Assembly (NCBI GenBank): GCA_947625845.1
Contig: CANQQB010000013.1
Location: 1 to 42,114 of the forward strand
Direction: 5' to 3'
DNA from: an uncultured Oscillospiraceae bacterium
GTDB lineage: Bacteria > Bacillota > Clostridia > Oscillospirales > Oscillospiraceae
Length of the DNA stretch: 42,114 nt
Shown: positions 1 to 6,013 of the stretch, piece after piece
Numbering within the stretch: position 1 is the stretch's first letter
How the letters are laid out: each line of letters opens with the position of its first letter
The notes under the pieces: model-generated
The model's input: only the letters and a program-made list of their open reading frames with translations
Told to the model about the DNA's origin: nothing
The model's database searches: none
Made by a program: the position numbers and the translations under genes

Positions 1-10
1 CGCTGATGAT

Positions 11-121
11 TACATGCCAGAACCCACAATTACACGATAGGCGGCCATAACTACACGATACAACCCATACTTACACGATAGGGGGCCACAGTTACACGAT
101 ACCCCCCATGATTACACGATA
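11..121. repeat. Six phased direct repeats (TACACGATA)
   Basis: Copies of TACACGATA start at 31, 52, 72, 93 and 113, and a degenerate copy (TACATGCCA) starts at 11. Start-to-start distances are 20, 21, 20, 21 and 20 bases, close to two helical turns, so all copies would lie on one face of the DNA. The bases between copies are variable. Arrays like this occur at the ends of some insertion sequences, for example the IS21 family, where they bind transposase. No transposase gene lies inside the window, so this could be the end of an element to the left, or a recombinase or host protein site. The stretch 123-210 shows nothing recognisable and may hold the phage attachment site. Confidence 0.6.
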
Positions 122-210
122 GCGACCATCCACATCAAACCCACCAAAGGGGCAAAATACCACAAAGAGTATTGACCGACCGGCTGGCGTTATCCCCCGG
201 CTGATCATAA

Positions 211-252
211 GCAAAAAACCTGAAAAGCCCAGAAACACCGGGCTTTTCAGGC
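211..252 (-). terminator. Rho-independent terminator of the integrase operon
   Basis: A perfect 12-bp stem (CCTGAAAAGCCC at 219-230 with GGGCTTTTCAGG at 240-251) encloses a 9-base loop. Read on the minus strand the hairpin is followed by TTTTTTGC, a good U-tract, about 50 bases beyond the stop of the recombinase gene. On the plus strand it is followed by CTTTTTC, so it may also work in the other direction and insulate the prophage from its flank. Confidence 0.85.
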
Positions 253-301
253 TTTTTCAGATAAACGAAAAGAAACGGCGATTGTATCCTAATCACCGTT
301 T

Positions 302-1858
302 CTATTTGGTACCCTTTAACGCGCGGCATCCGAACACTCCGGCGTCCTCGGCTGCCTTGAAATCTTTGAATGAAATGGTGGCGTTTCCTCCGCTGAAGTT
401 GAAATTGATGACCAGTTCATCGTCTTTTACATAGATCGAGTTCACAAATACGTCAATCAACCGCTGCTGACACTTCCGGTCCGTATAATCCAGCTCCCGG
501 AACTGTTCAAGGAAAAACTGGATATGCTCTTTTTTCAGGCTAAAGCCGCTTTCGAGTTGCGTTTCTGCAAGCGCCGTGTTGATTGCCGTGCGCTGTGCGT
601 CCAGTTCCGATAAGCGGTTTTTTGTCATTTCTGTAAGGGGCATCCCGGCTTCAATTGCCCGCATGAGATTGTTGATGGACTTCTCTACATCCGCAAGTTG
701 GGACTGCAATGCAGCGATTTTATCCTTGGACAGGTCCTGTTTTTGGTAAAACTCCCACACGTTTTCAGTGATGAACGCGACCACTTCATCGTCCATGATA
801 AGTTGCTGGGCCTTTTCCAGCACATACGGTTCAATAACGTCCTGCCGGATCGCTTTGCGGGTGCACGTGTTCCCTCGCTTGTGATTGATGCAAAGATAGT
901 AGTTATACTTTACCCCGGTCTTGCTCGTACCGCTTTCTCCGACCATCTGTGCGCCGCAGGTGCCGCAGAACAGTTTGTTGGTGAGCAGGTAGTCAGCTTT
1001 GCTCCATTTGGCCGCAGGAGCCCGCTGATTGATCGCCAGGAGCTTTTGCACCTTGTAGTAAGTGTCCTTGTCCACGATGGCTGGTACGCCGTCTTCTATG
1101 CGGATTTCTCCGTTCTTGAAGTCATAGATCCCGATGTACTTCTCGTTTGAAAGAACGGTCCGTAGGCTGTTTTTTGTGTATGGGTTTCCCTGGCCGGTCC
1201 GCAGTCCTTCCGCATTGAGCTGGGTGATGATTTCCGTGATGGTCTGCCCTTCTGCGTACATGGCGTAAATGCGTCGGACGAGGGGCGCCGTTTCAGGGTC
1301 GATAATAAAGTGATGGTCTGTATCCAGCTTGTAGCCTAAGGGGACGCGGCCGCCTGTGAACTTACATTTTTTGGCGTTCTCCCGGTTTCCGCGTCGAACA
1401 TTCTGTGAGAGCTGCAAGCTGTAGTATTCGGCCATACCTTCCAGTACGCTTTCCAGGATAACGCTTTCCGGGCCTTCACCCATGTTCTCGGCCACGTATT
1501 CAACCCGTACACCGTGCTTTTTGGCGCGGTACTTGTTAAACGTGATTTCCTCCCGGTTTCTGCCGAATCGGTCGACCTTCCAGACGATGATGACCGAAAA
1601 CTGCTTTTTCCCGCAGTCTGATAGCATCTGCTGAAATTCATCCCGGTTGTCGTTTCTACCGGTCATAGCGCGGTCTACATACTCATGGACGATAGTGTAA
1701 CCACGGGCTTTTGCATATGCTTTGGCGGCGGCAAGCTGCCCTTCTATAGATTGTTCGCCCTGCTTCCGCGACGAATACCGGGCATATACGGCAGCCAGTT
1801 CCCCTTTGTCCTGTTGTCGGCTTCGCTGAGTGCCGTTGTAGCGTATTTCCACACTCAT
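302..1858 (-). CDS. Large serine recombinase (phage integrase)
   Basis: A 518-residue site-specific recombinase that should integrate and excise the prophage. The N-terminal resolvase domain (about 20-165) begins with YARYSS, giving catalytic Ser29 next to Arg27, and contains VWKVDRFGRNREE near 92-104. A recombinase domain follows (about 170-290). Then comes a zinc ribbon with Cys298 and Cys301 (FCGTCGAQM) and Cys323 and Cys332, and a charged coiled-coil region near 375-435. Length and domain order fit the large serine integrases of Gram-positive phages and conjugative elements. The minus-strand GAGGAAAG sits seven bases before the ATG. The gene is last in a leftward operon with the repressor and overlaps the stop of a tiny ORF (ATGA), which suggests coupled translation. 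The attachment site is usually next to such a gene, so it probably lies in 123-300. Confidence 0.95.
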   Translation of the reverse strand: MSVEIRYNGTQRSRQQDKGELAAVYARYSSRKQGEQSIEGQLAAAKAYAKARGYTIVHEYVDRAMTGRNDNRDEFQQMLSDCGKKQFSVIIVWKVDRFGRNREEITFNKYRAKKHGVRVEYVAENMGEGPESVILESVLEGMAEYYSLQLSQNVRRGNRENAKKCKFTGGRVPLGYKLDTDHHFIIDPETAPLVRRIYAMYAEGQTITEIITQLNAEGLRTGQGNPYTKNSLRTVLSNEKYIGIYDFKNGEIRIEDGVPAIVDKDTYYKVQKLLAINQRAPAAKWSKADYLLTNKLFCGTCGAQMVGESGTSKTGVKYNYYLCINHKRGNTCTRKAIRQDVIEPYVLEKAQQLIMDDEVVAFITENVWEFYQKQDLSKDKIAALQSQLADVEKSINNLMRAIEAGMPLTEMTKNRLSELDAQRTAINTALAETQLESGFSLKKEHIQFFLEQFRELDYTDRKCQQRLIDVFVNSIYVKDDELVINFNFSGGNATISFKDFKAAEDAGVFGCRALKGTK

Positions 1859-1935
1859 AGAGCTTTCCTCACCATATGGATCAGATTTCCGTGACGAGTG
1901 GCGATGACCAGGGTATCATTGCTCACCCGGATCAC
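1855..1935 (-). CDS. Tiny coupled ORF between repressor and integrase (26 aa)
   Basis: This 26-codon frame on the minus strand starts with GTG at 1933-1935 and ends in TGA at 1855-1857. Its GTG overlaps the repressor stop (GTGA) and its TGA overlaps the recombinase start (ATGA), so the three genes would be read as one coupled chain. An AGGAAAAAA stretch about ten bases upstream could bind ribosomes. The peptide runs MIRVSNDTLVIATRHG then ends in MVRKAL, with a beta-strand-like alternating pattern. I do not recognise a family. It may only keep ribosomes moving into the integrase gene, or be a small regulator of excision. An inner GTG at 1924-1926 is an alternative start. The overlaps at both ends are the main support. 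Confidence 0.5.
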   Translation of the reverse strand: MIRVSNDTLVIATRHGNLIHMVRKAL

Positions 1936-2402
1936 GCGCGTTTTTTCCTGACGGCAGGCTGAGTGGCATATTTGTCTTGAGAGAGCAGTCCTAACATAAA
2001 CGCCTCTGCCTTACCCTTGTCTGCTTCATCGAGCTGTCCGTAAAGCACCACGCCCTTCTGCTGTGTAGCTTCGCGGCGCACATCATCAGCGGTTGCCTTT
2101 TGGAAGGCGACCGCTTTTTTCACGTCCCCACCGAGCGCATCAAGCTGGGGTCCAGCCAATTCCGCAATCAAATCAGGGTTGGTGTAATCAATGGGATCAT
2201 CTGTCCGGCCCAGCAAATAATCGGTAGAGACGCCGTAGGTGTCGCTAATTCGCACAAGCATGTCCGATGTCGGCGGGTTGCCGCTTTTCCTCCATGCGGA
2301 AATCGTGCCCCGGCTTGTTCCTATTGCTTGCGCGGCCTGTTCTGACCCCGGCTTGTAGCCGCAGCCCAAACAGAGCTTTTCGTATCGCTCCCAAAATGCC
2401 AT
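1932..2402 (-). CDS. CI-like phage repressor (XRE helix-turn-helix)
   Basis: A 156-residue DNA-binding protein with an N-terminal XRE-type helix-turn-helix (about 15-70). The recognition segment is near QAAQAIGTSRGTISAWRKSG, followed by a typical DYLLGRTDDP ending. The C-terminal half (about 80-156) is charged and helical, without a visible LexA-type protease motif, so induction probably does not use self-cleavage. AGAGGA lies about seven bases before the start. It is transcribed leftwards from one or both minus-strand promoters at 2441-2469 and 2583-2611, and is coupled to the integrase. It is the natural candidate to bind the GTCAA-N6-TTGAC sites around its own promoters and at 14334-14396. 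It may be the lysogeny keeper, though repressor-type regulators of conjugative elements look alike. Confidence 0.88.
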   Translation of the reverse strand: MAFWERYEKLCLGCGYKPGSEQAAQAIGTSRGTISAWRKSGNPPTSDMLVRISDTYGVSTDYLLGRTDDPIDYTNPDLIAELAGPQLDALGGDVKKAVAFQKATADDVRREATQQKGVVLYGQLDEADKGKAEAFMLGLLSQDKYATQPAVRKKRA

Positions 2403-2440
2403 GTCGGTCCTCTTTCCGGCCAGTCAAAAAATTTTTACGC

Positions 2441-2469
2441 ATTTTAGTCAAAACCTATTGACAAGTCAA
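2441..2469 (-). promoter_or_regulatory. Leftward repressor promoter (proximal)
   Basis: On the minus strand TTGACT (complement of 2464-2469) is followed after exactly 17 bases by TAAAAT (complement of 2441-2446). The operator at 2447-2462 fills the spacer. Transcription would start near 2434 and reach the repressor start at 2402 with a short leader. Its -35 directly abuts the -35 of the rightward promoter. Confidence 0.7.
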
Positions 2470-2486
2470 AATCTTTTTGCTATATT
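2458..2486 (+). promoter_or_regulatory. Rightward early promoter
   Basis: TTGACA at 2458-2463 is followed after 17 bases by TATATT at 2481-2486. An operator-like site (2465-2480) fills the spacer and a perfect operator (2499-2514) lies just downstream of the predicted start near 2493. It would drive the early operon beginning with the Cro-like gene at 2659, leaving a leader of about 165 bases that contains the other operators. Confidence 0.7.
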
Positions 2487-2582
2487 GTGTGCGTAGCAGT
2501 CAAACGATTTTGACAAGATGCCCACATACCGTCGCATTTGGAAGGTGAGATCGGTAAACGTGGCGTGATACTGGCTTTGAGG

Positions 2583-2611
2583 ATTATATCACAAAAGTCA
2601 AAAGGTTTCAA
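2583..2611 (-). promoter_or_regulatory. Leftward repressor promoter (distal)
   Basis: On the minus strand TTGAAA (complement of 2606-2611) is followed after 17 bases by a perfect TATAAT (complement of 2583-2588). An operator-like site at 2597-2612 covers its -35. It points towards the repressor, with a leader of about 175 bases that crosses the rightward promoter, so the two promoters converge. It could be an establishment-type promoter; that role is inference. Confidence 0.65.
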
Positions 2612-2658
2612 CTGCTGTAGGCAAAAAATCTTGACTTTTTAGGAAGGGGGAAGACGCT

Positions 2659-2877
2659 ATGGACGCACGGATTGTCGATGCCGTGGGACGTATGCACGTC
2701 GCCCGGATCACCGGGCAGATGTTGGCGAAGGAGAGCGGGTACAACGCATCATACGTCTCTGAAGTTATGAACGGCAAGCGCGGTACTGAGAAGACGATCC
2801 AGAACATTCTTGATGCTCTGGACCGGCTGGAAAAGAAGCAGGCCGCGCAAGGCGAGGACGATGCAAAAGCAGGATGA
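2659..2877 (+). CDS. Cro-like small DNA-binding protein
   Basis: A 72-residue protein, first gene of the rightward operon and divergent from the repressor. Residues about 17-60 look like a compact helix-turn-helix: GQMLAKESGYNASYVSEVMN is followed by GKRGTEKTIQNIL, a pattern common in phage XRE-type regulators. The tail is charged. A strong AGGAAGGGGG lies about eight bases before the ATG. Its position beyond the operator array suggests the Cro role, shutting off repressor synthesis, or an excision/early regulator. The family call rests on the helix-turn-helix pattern only; the Cro role is inference from position. Confidence 0.75.
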   Translation: MDARIVDAVGRMHVARITGQMLAKESGYNASYVSEVMNGKRGTEKTIQNILDALDRLEKKQAAQGEDDAKAG

Positions 2878-3053
2878 ATGCAGCGGAAAAGTCACGCTTT
2901 GATCTGTCGCAGATGGGCGAAGCGGACAAACACAACTTGTCTGCCACGTTCCTAGAAGCAATTCAACGGTTTTTCGACGATCCAGTCAACCGCATGCACT
3001 TTGAACGCTGGCAGGAGCAGCAGAAAGCCCGCGTTTCTGCTGCGCAGGCGTAA
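2874..3053 (+). CDS. Small early phage protein (59 aa)
   Basis: The ATG overlaps the stop of the Cro-like gene (ATGA), so translation is probably coupled. The 59-residue product has a middle segment, FLEAIQRFFDDPVNRMHFER, that resembles small proteins seen in early operons of other clostridial prophages, where a stretch like FF-[DE]-[DN]-P-x-N-R is followed by an EW/RWQ helix. No catalytic motif or membrane segment is visible and the function is unknown. It is short, but the overlap, the codon use and the charged helical composition support a real gene. Confidence 0.7.
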   Translation: MNAAEKSRFDLSQMGEADKHNLSATFLEAIQRFFDDPVNRMHFERWQEQQKARVSAAQA

Positions 3054-3110
3054 TTTCGATACCCGGAAAAGAGTAACACCAAAATCTTAACATACGGAGG
3101 TACGAACAAA

Positions 3111-3563
3111 ATGTTGGAGGCGAAATTGATAATCGAAGCCCCGGAACTGGCGAGCGCGATCACGAATCTGGCGTTGGCGCTGGCTCAGCGGGCTGACACC
3201 AGCCGCAGCAGCGCGGCGACACTAGATGGCCCTGTGCCGGTTGTCAAGGTCCTGGACCCTACCCGGATTACGGCCCCTACCGAGACGCCGGCAACGGCTA
3301 TCCCTGGGACGGAGGACCTCACCACGGCGGCCCCTTCTCCGGCCCCGCAGCAGCCCACCACCACGAAGGTTTACACCTTTGACGACATCACCAATGCCGG
3401 GGCGCAGCTTTTGGAAATGGACCGGAAGGACCAGTCCAACACCAAGATGATGCAGCTTATGGGGCTGTTGAAGAAGTACGGTGTCCAGGCTGTGACACAG
3501 CTCAAACCTGAGCAGTACGCAGATGTGGCGGATGGACTGAGGGAGCTGGGTGCGACCATCTGA
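3111..3563 (+). CDS. Hypothetical early phage protein with Pro/Thr linker
   Basis: A 150-residue protein with three parts. The N-terminal 30 residues are hydrophobic and helical (LASAITNLALALAQRA). A low-complexity linker rich in Pro, Thr and Ala follows (about 35-85). The folded C-terminal part (about 88-150) contains LLKKYGVQAVTQLKPEQY. GGAGGT stands about nine bases before the ATG. It lies 15 bases upstream of the Cas4-like nuclease gene and probably belongs to the recombination/replication group. I do not recognise a named family. The linker suggests a two-domain tether, for instance between a partner-binding helix and a nucleic-acid protein; that is inference. Confidence 0.7.
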   Translation: MLEAKLIIEAPELASAITNLALALAQRADTSRSSAATLDGPVPVVKVLDPTRITAPTETPATAIPGTEDLTTAAPSPAPQQPTTTKVYTFDDITNAGAQLLEMDRKDQSNTKMMQLMGLLKKYGVQAVTQLKPEQYADVADGLRELGATI

Positions 3564-3578
3564 CGGGAGGCGAAGGGT

Positions 3579-4823
3579 ATGGCTACACCAAGGGAACACG
3601 CGGTTGTTACCGCGTCCGGCTTTGAAAGGTGGTCGAACTGTACGGCCGCCCCGCGTTATGAAGAACTGTTCCCGGATGGGGAAACGTCCGTCTACGCCGC
3701 CGAAGGAACACTTGCTCATGCCGTGTGCGAGCTGTACGGGCGCAAGAAGTTCACGCCCATGTCCACCCGGAAGTTTAACAGTGAGCTGAAGAAGCTGAAG
3801 TCTCATGCTCTGTGGCAGGACGAAATGAGCAAGACCGCCGAGTTCTATGTGAATTTCCTGGTCGAGAAGGCCAACGAGTATGAAGCGATTCCGCACGTGG
3901 CGTTCGAGGTCCGGGTGGACCTGTCCGAGTACATCCCGGAAGGGTTTGGGACCTGTGACTGCATTATGATCGGCGGCGACACACTGAGGATCACTGACTA
4001 CAAACACGGCAAGGGCGTCCCGGTTTCCTCTATCAACAACGGGCAGATGCGGGCTTACGCGCTGGGCGCGCTGAAAATGTTCTATCCAATCTACGGCGAT
4101 TCCATCAAGCGCGTGTGTACCGCCATCGTGCAGCCCCGTATCACGGAGGATGTTGTCGAGGAATGGCTTTCCGTGGACGAGCTGAAGGAATGGGGCGCAA
4201 ATGTGCTCCGGCCCAAAGCACAGGCGGCCTATTTTGGCGTGGGTACTTTCTGCGCCGGGGAGTGGTGCCGCTTTTGCAAAGGCAAGGCCGAGTGCCGCGC
4301 CCGCGCGGAATACTACGCCGGCTTTTCCCAGTACGTCAACGCCGATATTGAGGGCCGTATGACGGCGGCCGATCTGGAACGCGCTGACCAACTCAGCAGC
4401 ATGGACGTGGCGAAGCCCCCGGTCCTGTCTGACGCTGAGATCGGCGAGCTGCTGGCGAAGGCCGAAGGGCTGGCCGCGTGGTATGCAGATTTGCAAGAGT
4501 ACGCGCGAGACGCGATCCTGACCGGTCGCGAGATCCCCGGCTGGAAGGTCGTGGAGGGCAAGCGGATCCGCGCCTTTACGGACGCAGACGCTGCCATGGA
4601 GAAGATGCGCAGTGAGGGCTATGACGACGCGATCCTTTATGACCGCAAGCCCAAGACCCTTGCGCAGCTTGAGAAGCTGACTGGCAAAAAGCGGTTTACC
4701 GAGCTGATGGGCGACCTTATCACGTGGCCTCCCGGCAAGCCCACGCTGGTATCGGCTACAGATGCACGGGATCCCTATTCCCCTGTCGGTCCGAGGGAGT
4801 TTGCAGGTGTCGGCGATGTCTAA
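3579..4823 (+). CDS. DUF2800 Cas4-like PD-(D/E)XK nuclease
   Basis: A 414-residue protein of the phage DUF2800 family, related to the Cas4/AddB-type nucleases. Visible active-site residues are Glu110 (AFEVRVDL), Asp127 (GTCDCIM) and the Asp140-x-Lys142 motif (RITDYKHGKG). Cysteines at 225, 230, 233 and 239 (FCAGEWCRFCKGKAEC), with Cys21 near the N-terminus, fit an iron-sulfur cluster like that of Cas4. The C-terminal 130 residues are helical. It sits in a replication/recombination group, with the DUF2815 protein and a family A polymerase downstream. The likely role is processing of DNA ends during phage replication or recombination. The family call is confident; the exact reaction is inferred from the motifs. 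Confidence 0.88.
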   Translation: MATPREHAVVTASGFERWSNCTAAPRYEELFPDGETSVYAAEGTLAHAVCELYGRKKFTPMSTRKFNSELKKLKSHALWQDEMSKTAEFYVNFLVEKANEYEAIPHVAFEVRVDLSEYIPEGFGTCDCIMIGGDTLRITDYKHGKGVPVSSINNGQMRAYALGALKMFYPIYGDSIKRVCTAIVQPRITEDVVEEWLSVDELKEWGANVLRPKAQAAYFGVGTFCAGEWCRFCKGKAECRARAEYYAGFSQYVNADIEGRMTAADLERADQLSSMDVAKPPVLSDAEIGELLAKAEGLAAWYADLQEYARDAILTGREIPGWKVVEGKRIRAFTDADAAMEKMRSEGYDDAILYDRKPKTLAQLEKLTGKKRFTELMGDLITWPPGKPTLVSATDARDPYSPVGPREFAGVGDV

Positions 4824-5316
4824 CTATGATCCCGATGTCCGTTTCCGCTGCTTTGATACGTGCTCTTACCGGCTTGAGTATCCGCTGGCTTTCCTGCATA
4901 TGAAGCTGTCAACGCTAAAGAAGCTGTTCCAATGGCTCTTTCAATTCTCATGGTATGAAGAAAACAAAGAGGCCATCGACTTTCTTGACCGGGAGCTGCC
5001 GCAACTGGGTGAGCTGATGCAGGAGCGCGGGAAGGCGCGTATCACCGAGGCCGAACAGCGGTATAAAGAGCGGTTGAACGACTACCGGAATTTCTACAAG
5101 GACCCGGACCCGGCCTACTTCCCCGCGAGCTGGACGAAGACCCAAAAGCGGAAAGAGGCCACAGCGCGGAAGCGCAGAAATCAAGAGCTGGTCAAATATG
5201 CGCGCGAAGCGAAGGACGGGCTGGAACGTGCTCAAAAAACGACCAAAATCAACGTCGAACGTGCAAAAGCGGTTTACGAGCTCTACCAAAATGCGAAAAT
5301 CCAACATTATTTCTAA
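4816..5316 (+). CDS. Hypothetical early protein, helical and basic
   Basis: A 166-residue product starting MSNYDPDVRFRCFDTC, overlapping the end of the nuclease gene by eight bases. The frame is open further upstream to 4762, but only inside the nuclease gene, so the ATG at 4816 is chosen. It has a short hydrophobic aromatic patch (LKKLFQWLFQFSWY) and a long, strongly charged C-terminal helix region rich in Lys, Arg and Glu (about 70-160), possibly coiled coil. It does not look like a membrane protein. No family is recognised. Its place between two replication-associated genes suggests a DNA-linked role. Confidence 0.72.
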   Translation: MSNYDPDVRFRCFDTCSYRLEYPLAFLHMKLSTLKKLFQWLFQFSWYEENKEAIDFLDRELPQLGELMQERGKARITEAEQRYKERLNDYRNFYKDPDPAYFPASWTKTQKRKEATARKRRNQELVKYAREAKDGLERAQKTTKINVERAKAVYELYQNAKIQHYF

Positions 5317-5337
5317 ATCGAAAAGGAGAACAGAACT

Positions 5338-5952
5338 ATGTACATGAATCAGGCAAACAAGTCTCTGACGGGAGAGGTCCGGCTTTCCTACGTCCATCTG
5401 GCCGCGCCCTACGTCAACCCGCAGCAGCCCAACACCGAGCCGAAGTACGGCGTCACGCTGCTGATCCCCAAGACCGATAAGGTCACGAAGCAGGACATCG
5501 ACAACGCCATCAGCGCGGCCATCAATGCCGCTGTCAACAGCAAGACGTGGAACGGCGTGCGCCCGCCCATCATCCCCACCCCCGTTCACGACGGCGACGG
5601 CGTAAAGCAGGACGGGACGGCCTACGGGCCCGAGTGCAAGGGTATGTGGGTGCTGACCGCTTCCCGGCGCGCGCAGGACGGCCGCCCCTGGGTCTGCGAC
5701 ATTTCCAATCCGAACGTCGAGCTGGCCCCGGCTGACAGCTATTCCGGTATGTACGCCCGGTGCACGATCCACTTTTTCGGCTACAACAGCGCCGGCAAGA
5801 AGGGTATCGGGTGCAGCCTGGACGGCGTGATGAAGACGCGGGACGGCGAATCGCTGGGCGGCGCGGTGAAGCCTACGGCGTCCGAGTTCGCGCAGTTTGC
5901 GCAGCAGCCGCAGCAGCCGCAGATCAACCCTCTCACCGGCGAGCCGATGTGA
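5338..5952 (+). CDS. DUF2815 protein, probable ssDNA-binding protein
   Basis: A 204-residue protein of the DUF2815 phage family, which usually sits between a DUF2800 nuclease and a family A polymerase, exactly as here. It begins MYMNQANKSLTGEVRLSYVH and contains PKYGVTLLIPKTDK, GVRPPIIPTPVHDGDG and a FFGYNSAGKKGIGCSLDGVM segment. The acidic-free, Gln/Pro-rich tail (AQFAQQPQQPQQPQINPL) resembles flexible tails of SSB proteins. Family members have been compared with T7 gp2.5-type single-strand DNA binders; I treat that function as likely, not proven. AAGGAG lies about ten bases before the start. Confidence 0.85.
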   Translation: MYMNQANKSLTGEVRLSYVHLAAPYVNPQQPNTEPKYGVTLLIPKTDKVTKQDIDNAISAAINAAVNSKTWNGVRPPIIPTPVHDGDGVKQDGTAYGPECKGMWVLTASRRAQDGRPWVCDISNPNVELAPADSYSGMYARCTIHFFGYNSAGKKGIGCSLDGVMKTRDGESLGGAVKPTASEFAQFAQQPQQPQINPLTGEPM

Positions 5953-6013
5953 GCCGCAGGGCGGGCAAGCTACACACGAGAGCGAGCCCGCCCTCCGATT
6001 TGGAGGCGCGACG

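Larger units (their letters stand above)
2423..2635. promoter_or_regulatory. Operator array of the genetic switch
   Basis: Six 16-bp sites share the pattern GTCAA-N6-TTGAC. Perfect copies are at 2447-2462 and 2499-2514. Imperfect copies are at 2423-2438 (right half TTTAC), 2465-2480 (right half TTTGC), 2597-2612 (right half TCAAC) and 2620-2635 (left half GGCAA). The right half-site doubles as a -35 element (TTGACA), so bound repressor would directly cover promoters. The same motif recurs at 14334-14396. The 256-base region between the repressor and the Cro-like gene holds these sites and three promoters; I see no further gene in it. Confidence 0.8.

Noticed and set aside
11-121. Repeat array read as a CRISPR
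   Set aside because: Repeats of nine bases with about eleven-base gaps are far too short, and no cas genes are present; the Cas4-like DUF2800 protein is a phage replication nuclease.
135-329. Minus-strand open frame of 64 codons beside the integrase
   Set aside because: It covers the integrase terminator hairpin and overlaps the integrase end; no ribosome site or recognisable protein.
2518-2568. Sixteen-codon ORF in the switch leader
   Set aside because: No ribosome site and no sign of coding; it lies among operators.
3222-4496. Long antisense open frame (424 codons, minus strand), and similar ones at 4948-6087, 15413-16654, 22640-23674 and 35606-36709
   Set aside because: They lie opposite clear conserved genes, have His/Arg/Leu-rich composition typical of the reverse of GC-rich codons, and lack ribosome sites.
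5897-6013. Upstream extension of the DNA polymerase frame
   Set aside because: The extension overlaps the DUF2815 gene and has low-complexity Ser/Arg sequence; the ATG at 6014 has GGAGG at the right distance and leads straight into the exonuclease motif.
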